From positions 1 to 64,000 of the forward strand of contig CAJQUW010001742.1 in the NCBI GenBank assembly GCA_907163375.1: DNA of 64,000 nucleotides. The letters are read 5' to 3'. The translations under genes were made by a program, and so were the position numbers. Each line of letters starts with the position of its first letter. Position 1 is the stretch's first letter. Below are positions 25,047-34,099 of this stretch, piece after piece. The stretch comes from Prostheceraeus crozeri (Eukaryota; Platyhelminthes; Polycladida; Euryleptidae). The notes under the pieces were generated by a model. It saw only the letters and a program-made list of their open reading frames with translations. It was not told the origin of the DNA and did not search any database.

Positions 25047-25381
25047 TCACACAAAACTAGCTTCCACATATGGACTGTACTGCTGATTTTGTCGTCTTGT
25101 TGCAGCAGGAGTGTTCTTGGCACTTAGTGAAAGCTTTGTCTGAACATTCCAAGTGTCATAGTCCTTTGCTTTGCCACCATCATCATTTTCTTCTTTTTTA
25201 AAGACGGTACCTTGATATCCTTGTTGATCTCCACCATGGATCTCATAGTAGAGATGCATACCTTTGTCTCCGCCGTCTTTTTGCTGGACGTCATACGCAC
25301 CCGCCAGACTTTGATAATAATCAGCGTCGCTGCCTCTTTTTGGTCGTCCGACTGTACCAGTACCGTGAGGATCACGCTGGC
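25047..25381 (-). CDS. Probable terminal coding exon: cytoplasmic tail of the protocadherin
   Basis: An open minus-strand segment ends in a stop at 25049-25047. The reading frame stays open upstream to an ATG at 25448, giving a hydrophobic N-terminus (MNMFAFLSVLFTVIYVFF) that looks like a signal peptide. That stretch, however, is also a pyrimidine-rich tract ending in TTTCTTTAG, a strong splice acceptor, so I place the exon start at 25381. The exon starts with the last two bases of a codon (GC), exactly what the cadherin exon at 61500 needs (it ends with a single G), giving Gly at the junction. The 110 residues that follow are hydrophilic (GRPKRGSDADYYQSLAGAYD, KDYDTWNVQTKLSLS) and end in EASFV, a class-I-like PDZ ligand. 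Known: protocadherin tails are often encoded by separate downstream exons and may bind PDZ proteins. Inferred: membership in the same gene. Alternative: a stand-alone secreted peptide of 133 residues. Confidence 0.6.
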
Positions 25382-25459
25382 CTAAAGAAAAGCAAAAGAA
25401 AACATAGATGACCGTGAATAAAACAGATAAAAACGCGAACATATTCAAGAATTTGCGTT

Positions 25460-26230
25460 TTCACAATTCATAATATGATGGAATCTGATTATGATGAATG
25501 CATAAAAATTACACATGTAATCCCAGTGTGTAAACTGAGTTTGACGTTCAAATGTCGAGCAAATTGCAATTAGAAATAAAGAAGAAGTCATATCGCTGGT
25601 GAAAGGATCCACTGTTGGTCTTTTGGGTCATTGCAGCCTCAAAAATTTGGAAAAATAATGTCACAAACAGATTTGACACGACCCGGCCAATCGTTTTCCT
25701 ATTAAAAATTTTTGGAGGTTTCACTAAATTTTTGCAAATTGTATTCAAAACTGTGTGATTGTTATCATTGTTGTGTAAATCTATTTGCTGGAATCAGAAT
25801 GCGCTTGTTGGATCATAAAGCCATAAATTTAAATACCAACCGTCACAATAGACTTGCTATCATTAGAGGGTCAACAAGAGAGGTTACTGCGTTCGAATTT
25901 ATTTTCTAAAAAACACTGTTTATGCCAAGCCTAATCACAAAACTATATAGGTAATAATCTTTAGAAATTGACAATTGGCGGATCAAAGGAGAGTCTTTCG
26001 CGCTTTCATATCCATCATCACTTCATCATGCCTGACGTCGACAGTTCCTGGGAGCTTTGATGTTCCTTGAGGAATTTTCAGAAGATGCCAGTCCAAATTA
26101 ACATTAACATAACATAATGCTTAGATCTCTGTAAGAGGATTTTCAGTCTCATATTCGATTAAGTTTTGGGCCTTAACAAAGCAGGAGGAAGCCTAATAAC
26201 ATTGTTAAAATGTTTGAAAGGTAGATCACC
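25460..26230. other. Gene-free intronic stretch
   Basis: No supported gene or repeat. The hydrophobic open frames on both strands lack any recognisable motif. Confidence 0.4.
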
Positions 26231-26239
26231 AGATTCTTC

Positions 26240-26310
26240 CAGCTGTAATCAGATCTGAACCCGTTGCCTGCTGATCGCTAACCCATGCCATTATCCACTG
26301 AGCCACGAGA
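26240..26310 (-). repeat. tRNA-derived SINE head
   Basis: On the minus strand an internal Pol III promoter is present: A box TGGCTCAGTGG (26305-26295) and B box GGTTCAGATCT (26261-26251), about 35 nt apart. The bases around them do not fold into a normal cloverleaf with a recognisable anticodon arm, so this is a SINE-type pseudo-tRNA and not a working tRNA gene. Body and tail length were not determined. Confidence 0.65.
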
Positions 26311-26608
26311 TTACTTGGTCACTTTGACGATGGTGCCTACACCTATAATTTGCGTATTGAAAACGTGAAAATTTAGACATTTGTCATGTTTGCATGTTAA
26401 AGCAGTTGAGTCAAACCTACTCTTCGCTTTTCCATTCGACAGTTTTCGACCCTCGATTATACACTTTACCGGACAAATTATTCCTATTGTCACAGGCGTC
26501 ATAATCTCTAAGATAAGTCAATCAGACGTATCGTTTAGTCATTAGAAATAGAGTTGCAAGGAAACTAAGTAATTTCCGAATGTTTAGACGGTGGAGATAT
26601 ACTCAGTC

Positions 26609-29408
26609 AATGTATTCTATAAATCACGTGGTTACAATCTGCAACGAAGAAAAGGTTATTTAAATACTACGCATAAACAATTAAACAATAGGTATTGTTA
26701 GTTAAATATCTTTAAGAAATAAGAGCTACCATTATAACCTAATGTTCGGTTAAGCAATGGATTGCTACTAAAAATTTTTATAGATTCAACAATGCTAATC
26801 TCAAAGTCCGAGTTTCCACGGTAAATGATTTTAAAGCAATCATTATAGTTACACGAAAACAATGGTTACATTGTTCTATGTGTTGTGCAATGGCACTATT
26901 GCCACTTAAGTGTTCAAGTTTACGTTGATGCAGACGTCTTTTGGTTTTGCCAATATATTGGCAATCAGGATCAACCTGACATTGAAACAATAGACAAGAC
27001 GCGATTGCATGTCTGGACCTAACTTACTTTTAAGGGAGAAATATCTTCCAGTTTTGAACGAGGTCATAACAACCTTGCATTCCAAGTTAAGTTTACGAAA
27101 TATTTTTACTAACTTATTACTAAATTTCTGTGATGCATAACCCACGAAGGGGATTTTGATTATTTTATTGAAGTCATTATCAATTGTAACGCGTGAAGAA
27201 TTGTTTAATTTACGACCTATAAATTTGTTAATTGTTGATTGAATTAATTGCAATGGATAGCCATTTCTACTTAAGATATTGGTAATTTTATTACATTCAT
27301 TATGGAATAGATTCCAATTGGTGGATACATTGTAAGCACGATGAAGCATGCCTAATACTAGTGTGTTTTTTTCCAATTGCGAGGACATAAAGCATTGAAA
27401 TTCAGTAAAAGACCTGTAAAGGTAGGTTTACGATAAATCTCAGTAAGTATATTGTCCTCATCAATTTTCAGAAGGACATCTAGAAACGGTAATTCTTTAT
27501 TGCCCACTTCTGATGTAAAGTGCAAGTTACTGTGTTGAATGTTTAGAAAATTATGGAATACATCTATGTGTTGTTCATTGTTAAATACAGCTATGATATC
27601 ATCCACATAACGACGATACACAACAGGAGAGAAAGGTAAGTCCTGCCATTTATGTTCTAGATTAGCTAAGAAGACGTTAGCAAGGGTTGGACCCAACGGG
27701 CTACCCATACTTACACCATCCACCTGTTGGTATACAGTATCATTCATAAGAAAGCAACCAGACGTGGCAAATTTTAATAAGTCTTTAAATACTTTTTCTT
27801 CGTACTTCGGTTTATTGGCATTACTAGGTGAGTACACTAATTTAGTTGCAATGTTGATTGCTTCAGTGACGGGCACGTTGGTAAATAAGTTTTCGACGTC
27901 AAAGCTCACAAGGGTGCTATGACGGTTTATTTTATGTTTAACATCATCTAATACACTAATGAAATCATTAGTTGATTTCAACATAAGGTCATCATTGATA
28001 TGTGGTTTAATTAAATTGTCTAAGTATTTAGCTAATTTATAATTAGCAGCACCAATAGTACTAACTATCGGTCGAACAGGGTAATTGTTCTTATGTACTT
28101 TTACGTACCATAGATACGTGCAATGTTACTACCAGAAGGCAGTATGTCCTTATAAACGCTGTCATCAACTTTATTTTTTACATATTTATTGAGATAGCGA
28201 GATAATTTATTTTCCTCGATACAAACAGGATGTTTTTTAATATCATTAGGTACAGGAATTATTTTAAATTTAGAAGAATCACTCAATATCGCATTAAGTT
28301 TATGATTATAGTCATCAGTATCTACAAGCACGATACCTTGACCTTTATCAAAAGAACAAATCTTTAAGTTACGAATCTTAGATAGTCTATTTAAAGTCAT
28401 GTGTAACATACGGTTACGTTTACTTTTCAAAGTGTCATTGCAGTTATCTTCGAATCCTTCAGTGAGTGTATTATATCTAATTTTATTTCTTTGGTCCAGT
28501 TAGGATCATTGCGTGGTACGCCACAAATTGATTTTTCTAGTTCATATTTCATTTTATCTAAATCAGGTGTCTAGGAGCAATAGGATGTTTTAAGCCATAC
28601 CGTAATGCTTCACGTTCAAACAGAGAGAGTGAATGGCTACTAAGGTTAATGATGCAATCCGGGGTTGCAGTCCTTTGTTCAAGCCAAAGTTTACTTAATT
28701 TACTACGATGAGATTCTTTTACTTGTAGGAGAGAGTTATTGACATGTTTGTAAATAGCCAATTTTAACGTGAGAATACGAAACCACGATAATTGACTCGA
28801 AATGTGACTGGTAAGCTTTTGGAGTTTAAATTTATTGTGTTTCAATTTTTTATTTAAGAATTTTATATGCGATGTGATGGCTAATTTGTTGAATTCATCA
28901 ACATCATCACTAATTGGTTTAAGTTTAGGTTTAGTGAGAAGAAATTTAGGACACAAGTGAAGAATATCACAATCATTGAAATAGGTGATATCCAATTGTA
29001 ATTTTTTGACTTTGAGAATGCATTTTTCCAGTTTTCGGAGATCATTCACAGATACATTAAAGTGATTACTTATTGTAAAGTATAGATCAGCAAGATTACT
29101 ACTTTTTACAAACCACAGTATACAACAAATGACTAGTGAGTATAGACTCATAGTTAGGTAAGTACATTAACAAGATAGAAAACACTTGATTTTGCTGAGA
29201 CGTCTTTCGATTGTTACCAACAATCTTCATCAGAGCCACTAAAGTTAGGTTAACGTGCGGTAGGAAATTATGCAAAAATTAAGTAAAATCAATACAGTAG
29301 TATGAAGATGAAGTCGACAACATACGAGGTAAAATAACTTACAGTGTAGGTAAGATCAGCAGGTGAGTTACGGTAAGCCGCTTAACCAAACTTGTAAATA
29401 CAAAAGAG
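26609..29408 (-). mobile_element. Penelope-like element, left (minus) copy, coding frame broken
   Basis: Mirror image of the plus-strand copy over its full length. The same reverse transcriptase (YVDD box) and GIY-YIG endonuclease can be followed, but the reading frame is interrupted by about half a dozen small insertions or deletions whose net length change is zero. The sequence is otherwise almost the same as the right copy, so it has decayed little; some differences could be sequencing errors. Confidence 0.9.
29184..29245 (-). ncRNA. Hammerhead ribozyme motif, left Penelope-like copy
   Basis: Mirror copy of the motif at 29573-29634, on the minus strand ahead of the start of the broken coding frame. 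Same core and same hairpin. Confidence 0.55.
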
Positions 29409-29409
29409 T

Positions 29410-29666
29410 CTCTTTTGTATTTACAAGTTTGGTTAAGCGGCTTACCGTAACTCACCTGCTGATCTTACCTACACTGTAAGTTATTTTACCTCGTATGTTG
29501 TCGACTTCATCTTCATACTACTGTATTGATTTTACTTAATTTTTGCATAATTTCCTACCGCACGTTAACCTAACTTTAGTGGCTCTGATGAAGATTGTTG
29601 GTAACAATCGAAAGACGTCTCAGCAAAATCAAGTGTTTTCTATCTTGTTAATGTACTTACCTAACT
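29410..29666 (+). promoter_or_regulatory. 5' leader of the intact Penelope-like copy
   Basis: This 257-bp leader runs from the centre of symmetry to the start codon at 29667. It holds the hammerhead motif in its last 100 bases. Penelope-like elements carry promoter and ribozyme sequences in this region (pLTR), but no promoter motif can be pinpointed by eye. Confidence 0.5.
29573..29634 (+). ncRNA. Hammerhead ribozyme motif, right Penelope-like copy
   Basis: Core CTGATGA at 29585-29591; stem II GATTGTT/AACAATC (29593-29599, 29603-29609) with loop GGT; GAAA at 29610-29613; minimal stem III AGA/TCT with a 2-nt loop; predicted cleavage after C29621 (triplet CUC). Stem I pairs GCT/AGC next to the core and, after an internal loop, ACTT (29573-29576) with AAGT (29631-29634). 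One extra A (29592) lies between core and stem II, which is not canonical and could lower activity. Known: hammerheads of type I with very short stem III occur in Penelope-like elements. Confidence 0.6.
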
Positions 29667-32120
29667 ATGAGTCTATACTCACTAGTCATTTGTTGTATAC
29701 TGTGGTTTGTAAAAAGTAGTAATCTTGCTGATCTATACTTTACAATAAGTAATCACTTTAATGTATCTGTGAATGATCTCCGAAAACTGGAAAAATGCAT
29801 TCTCAAAGTCAAAAAATTACAATTGGATATCACCTATTTCAATGATTGTGATATTCTTCACTTGTGTCCTAAATTTCTTCTCACTAAACCTAAACTTAAA
29901 CCAATTAGTGATGATGTTGATGAATTCAACAAATTAGCCATCACATCGCATATAAAATTCTTAAATAAAAAATTGAAACACAATAAATTTAAACTCCAAA
30001 AGCTTACCAGTCACATTTCGAGTCAATTATCGTGGTTTCGTATTCTCACGTTAAAATTGGCTATTTACAAACATGTCAATAACTCTCTCCTACAAGTAAA
30101 AGAATCTCATCGTAGTAAATTAAGTAAACTTTGGCTTGAACAAAGGACTGCAACCCCGGATTGCATCATTAACCTTAGTAGCCATTCACTCTCTCTGTTT
30201 GAACGTGAAGCATTACGGTATGGCTTAAAACATCCTATTGCTCCTAGACACCTTGATTTAGATAAAATGAAATATGAACTAGAAAAATCAATTTGTGGCG
30301 TACCACGCAATGATCCTAACTGGACCAAAGAAATAAAATTAGATATAATACACTCACTGAAGGAATTCGAAGATAACTGCAATGACACTTTGAAAAGTAA
30401 ACGTAACCGTATGTTACACATGACTTTAAATAGACTATCTAAGATTCGTAACTTAAAGATTTGTTCTTTTGATAAAGGTCAAGGTATCGTGCTTGTAGAT
30501 ACTGATGACTATAATCATAAACTTAATGCGATATTGAGTGATTCTTCTAAATTTAAAATAATTCCTGTACCTAATGATATTAAAAAACATCCTGTTTGTA
30601 TCGAGGAAAATAAATTATCTCGCTATCTCAATAAATATGTAAAAAATAAAGTTGATGACAGCGTTTATAAGGACATACTGCCTTCTGGTAGTAACATTGC
30701 ACGTATCTATGGTACCGTAAAAGTACATAAGAACAATTACCCTGTTCGACCGATAGTTAGTACTATTGGTGCTGCTAATTATAAATTAGCTAAATACTTA
30801 GACAATTTAATTAAACCACATATCAATGATGACTTTATGTTGAAATCAACTAATGATTTCATTAGTGTATTAGATGATGTTAAACATAAAATAAACCGTC
30901 ATAGCACCCTTGTGAGCTTTGACGTCGAAAACTTATTTACCAACGTGCCCGTCACTGAAGCAATCAACATTGCAACTAAATTAGTGTACTCACCTAGTAA
31001 TGCCAATAAACCGAAGTACGAAGAAAAAGTATTTAAAGACTTATTAAAATTTGCCACGTCTGGTTGCTTTCTTATGAATGATACTGTATACCAACAGGTG
31101 GATGGTGTAAGTATGGGTAGCCCGTTGGGTCCAACCCTTGCTAACGTCTTCTTAGCTAATCTAGAACATAAATGGCAGGACTTACCTTTCTCTCCTGTTG
31201 TGTATCGTCGTTATGTGGATGATATCATAGCTGTATTTAACAATGAACAACACATAGATGTATTCCATAATTTTCTAAACATTCAACACAGTAACTTGCA
31301 CTTTACATCAGAAGTGGGCAATAAAGAATTACCGTTTCTAGATGTCCTTCTGAAAATTGATGAGGACAATATACTTACTGAGATTTATCGTAAACCTACC
31401 TTTACAGGTCTTTTACTGAATTTCAATGCTTTATGTCCTCGCAATTGGAAAAACACACTAGTATTAGGCATGCTTCATCGTGCTTACAATGTATCCACCA
31501 ATTGGAATCTATTCCATAATGAATGTAATAAAATTACCAATATCTTAAGTAGAAATGGCTATCCATTGCAATTAATTCAATCAACAATTAACAAATTTAT
31601 AGGTCGTAAATTAAACAATTCTTCACGCGTTACAATTGATAATGACTTCAATAAAATAATCAAAATCCCCTTCGTGGGTTATGCATCACAGAAATTTAGT
31701 AATAAGTTAGTAAAAATATTTCGTAAACTTAACTTGGAATGCAAGGTTGTTATGACCTCGTTCAAAACTGGAAGATATTTCTCCCTTAAAAGTAAGTTAG
31801 GTCCAGACATGCAATCGCGTCTTGTCTATTGCTTTCAATGTCAGGTTGATCCTGATTGCCAATATATTGGCAAAACCAAAAGACGTCTGCATCAACGTAA
31901 ACTTGAACACTTAAGTGGCAATAGTGCCATTGCACAACACATAGAACAATGTAACCATTGTTTTCGTAACTATAATGATTGCTTTAAAATCATTTACCGT
32001 GGAAACTCGGACTTTGAGATTAGCATTGTTGAATCTATAAAAATTTTTAGTAGCAATCCATTGCTTAACCGAACATTAGGTTATAATGGTAGCTCTTATT
32101 TCTTAAAGATATTTAACTAA
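29667..32120 (+). CDS. Penelope-like retroelement protein: reverse transcriptase plus GIY-YIG endonuclease (intact frame)
   Basis: A single 817-codon frame. An N-terminal region of about 260 residues, Lys/Leu-rich, is followed by the reverse transcriptase: GQGIVLVDTDDY (about 275-290), KVHKNNYPVRPIVS (about 350), motif A SFDVENLF with Asp419, motif B DGVSMGSPLGPTLANVF (about 480), motif C YVDD at 516-519, then FLDVLL and IYRKPTFTG. After a linker comes a GIY-YIG nuclease near the C-terminus: VYCFQCQVDPDC, YIGKTKRRLHQRKLEH (Tyr733 region), with the Cys pairs usual for canonical Penelope-like enzymes. These enzymes copy element RNA at a nicked target (TPRT-like); they encode no capsid or envelope. 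All hallmark residues seen are present, so the copy looks whole. Activity is not shown. Confidence 0.95.
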   Translation: MSLYSLVICCILWFVKSSNLADLYFTISNHFNVSVNDLRKLEKCILKVKKLQLDITYFNDCDILHLCPKFLLTKPKLKPISDDVDEFNKLAITSHIKFLNKKLKHNKFKLQKLTSHISSQLSWFRILTLKLAIYKHVNNSLLQVKESHRSKLSKLWLEQRTATPDCIINLSSHSLSLFEREALRYGLKHPIAPRHLDLDKMKYELEKSICGVPRNDPNWTKEIKLDIIHSLKEFEDNCNDTLKSKRNRMLHMTLNRLSKIRNLKICSFDKGQGIVLVDTDDYNHKLNAILSDSSKFKIIPVPNDIKKHPVCIEENKLSRYLNKYVKNKVDDSVYKDILPSGSNIARIYGTVKVHKNNYPVRPIVSTIGAANYKLAKYLDNLIKPHINDDFMLKSTNDFISVLDDVKHKINRHSTLVSFDVENLFTNVPVTEAINIATKLVYSPSNANKPKYEEKVFKDLLKFATSGCFLMNDTVYQQVDGVSMGSPLGPTLANVFLANLEHKWQDLPFSPVVYRRYVDDIIAVFNNEQHIDVFHNFLNIQHSNLHFTSEVGNKELPFLDVLLKIDEDNILTEIYRKPTFTGLLLNFNALCPRNWKNTLVLGMLHRAYNVSTNWNLFHNECNKITNILSRNGYPLQLIQSTINKFIGRKLNNSSRVTIDNDFNKIIKIPFVGYASQKFSNKLVKIFRKLNLECKVVMTSFKTGRYFSLKSKLGPDMQSRLVYCFQCQVDPDCQYIGKTKRRLHQRKLEHLSGNSAIAQHIEQCNHCFRNYNDCFKIIYRGNSDFEISIVESIKIFSSNPLLNRTLGYNGSSYFLKIFN

Positions 32121-32222
32121 CAATACCTATTGTTTAATTGTTTATGCGTAGTATTTAAATAACCTTTTCTTCGTTGCAGATTGTAACCACGTGATTTATA
32201 GAATACATTAAGTAATTTCCGA

Positions 32223-32680
32223 TTCAGACAATTCAGTTCATGCAGCCTAATGCTGTGCTTGCTTCTGTAGATAACGCTGATGACGCGAAGACTTTAAGTT
32301 AAACATACCTGCTTCTCTTGCCTTGTGTGAATACACAAATTAAATAAGAAGAGTAGCAAAATAAGAATCATTGATTTCTATGTTGACTGCTTCTTTACAT
32401 TACCAAGTGTGGCCTTTCATTTCTTCCATAAAAAATATGGAATAAAAATGTATCAACAAAATACAAATAATCCACGCATCATTACAGAGCTACTGTCAAC
32501 AATTGTGGACCTAAAGCAAAAATAGCTTTTCCAGCATTACGAATTGCACTTTTCATCATTCAAACGTGAAATTGCTCACATCTGGAGCACTTCTGCATTC
32601 GAGCCGAACTGATGTCTCTGCATGAATTCGCCTAGATTTTCCCGGAGTCATCGATGAACATGTAATAATCGATTAATGCG
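32223..32680. other. Gene-free stretch
   Basis: AT-rich sequence between the Penelope-like insertion and the Merlin-like remnant. Nothing recognised. Confidence 0.4.
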
Positions 32681-32689
32681 CAGGATTTG

Positions 32690-33190
32690 TATCTAACATC
32701 TTGAATCGCCGTTTACAAATTGTTCCACATATCCTCGACGTTGGTTGTATCACCAGCATCGTTGACAAATTCCAAACTGTGATTTACAGTGCAGTGGATT
32801 TACCTGCGGCGCGCATTAGTAGCTACTAATTGACATCGATTAGTGGCGTGATGCTATAGGCTCTCCTCACATCAGAAATATTACCGGTGTTTCCAGTACT
32901 TCATATAGTGCATCCTTGATCAATTCATTGTTCAATTATTGGCAAGATCGAGTTGTGGAAGTCTGATCAGGCACAAATTGGACAACGTGGATCTCTCCCA
33001 TCAAGGAATCAACACTATGAAACGGTATGATGATAGCTGAGAGCAATTCGGCGCCACAATTGTTCATAAGGGGTACTTTGCATCTATCACATATAGGACT
33101 CACAATTGTCCACATTACAGAGTGAATGTCATTCACCAAACTGTACATCCCTTTCTTATTTTTCAGTCTTTTCATATCTAACATCTAAAA
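32690..33190 (-). mobile_element. Merlin-like (IS1016/IS1595-type) transposase remnant
   Basis: On the minus strand the series VPDQTSTT, then (after a shift) LPIIEQ, DQGCTI, RAY and finally VNHSLEFVNDAGDTTNVEDM plus WNNL follows the ISXO2-like DDE transposase signature (VPDRTxxTLLPIIxxxIxPGTTIxSDxWxAY...VNHSxxFvdpxTGaHTNTIExxWxxlK). The piece 33184-32936 with spaced Cys residues may be the N-terminal part. Several stops and shifts make it inactive. No inverted repeats were identified, so element boundaries are approximate. Confidence 0.72.
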
Positions 33191-33939
33191 CACAGATCTT
33201 TCGACAGAGTAACTCCCTCTAATTAGGTTCATTTCTTGCGATTGAATTTTTCAAATTCTTTACCACATTTTCATAGAGTCATTCATTAAACAAGATAAAA
33301 GATATACCTGTGTTACTGCCTATTTAATTGTACGAGCAGAAGTTCTTTGCGCCTGGTCTCATGCGTCAAAGATTATCTTGCAAATGTGTTGTGAAAAATT
33401 ATAAATAATTATTAAGTACTTTAACGACCTATCATAAATAATTATGAAGTAAAGAGTATGGGGAGAATAGGGGGGATGAAGTATTATAAATTATGGAATT
33501 ACAAGCTAACTTACAGCATATTAGCCATTTTAAATTTTATCAGCTTTATGACTGCCTTCTTCACGAAGCTATCTTTAGCGAACCGAAGTCTTGAATATTG
33601 AATTTTAAATGCTCATGAAACTATAAGTTAGCTTCGCATTCCCTTACTTTTGATTAAATGTATTGTGATCGTTCGCACATAGCATTCATTAGCAGGTTAA
33701 GATTTGCAATGCACTATACACTATGCACACTAGATAGGTTCTCCGCTATATCATACCACTGCTACTATACCAGTGTGGTCATGACTGACTTAGATGCTAA
33801 ACTTGAGATGAAGAGGATTGAAAAGCTGCTTAAAACAGCATGTTTGACAAAAAGTTGCTGGTAAAAATCTGTGTTGTTATAATGAGGGAAATTCTTTCAT
33901 GGCATGTCATCTTTTCTGTGTCTGATCATATTTAGTCAC

Positions 33940-34095
33940 ATTTTGGTCATATTTTGCCGGCCAACTGCTGCTTCGGTAGAGTGTTCTTTATCCATGTTGA
34001 AAAAGTTGCTATGCAAAGACAGACCTTTGACATCAAATGTGGTAAATCACATTACTGTTTTGTACAACAAGCTGCAAATGGATGCGTTTTTATTG
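33940..34095 (+). mobile_element. hAT transposase C-terminal fragment (candidate)
   Basis: The plus frame contains RPTAASVECSLSMLKKLLCK followed by DRPLTSNVVNHITVLYNK. This resembles the C-terminal dimerisation region of hAT-type transposases and derived proteins (PxxSAxVERxFSxLxxLLxxDR...xxxxLxxN). No catalytic part was found upstream, so it is a remnant. It could have belonged to an autonomous relative of the MITEs in this window, but nothing links it to any one family. Confidence 0.45.
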
Positions 34096-34099
34096 TAAT

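Larger units (their letters stand above)
26580..32208. mobile_element. Penelope-like element inserted as a head-to-head inverted twin
   Basis: Two full-length copies of one Penelope-like element lie as mirror images. The left copy is on the minus strand (26609-29408), the right on the plus strand (29410-32208), with a single T (29409) at the centre. A 14-bp direct repeat TAAGTAATTTCCGA flanks the whole unit (26566-26579 and 32209-32222), so the twin behaves as one insertion event. Both element 3' ends point outward. Between the left duplication and the left copy's 3' end are 29 extra bases (26580-26608) with no counterpart on the right. The arms are nearly identical, so the insertion is young. 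Confidence 0.9.

Noticed and set aside
25382-25448. Signal-peptide-like N-terminus (MNMFAFLSVLFTVIYVFF) giving a 133-residue secreted protein
   Set aside because: The DNA under it is a pyrimidine-rich tract ending in a consensus acceptor, and the phase after it matches the cadherin exon. The hydrophobic residues are probably translated intron. It is kept as the alternative reading in the exon entry.
26240-26310. Functional tRNA gene
   Set aside because: A and B boxes are good, but the cloverleaf and anticodon arm are not; a SINE head fits better. The same holds for 35985-36095.
30107-30421. 104-codon minus-strand frame
   Set aside because: Shadow of the Penelope-like coding frame on the opposite strand.
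26580-32208. The Penelope-like palindrome as an assembly or fold-back read artefact
   Set aside because: The outer flanks are different and a 14-bp target duplication brackets the pair, which an artefact would not create. Long reads would still be useful.
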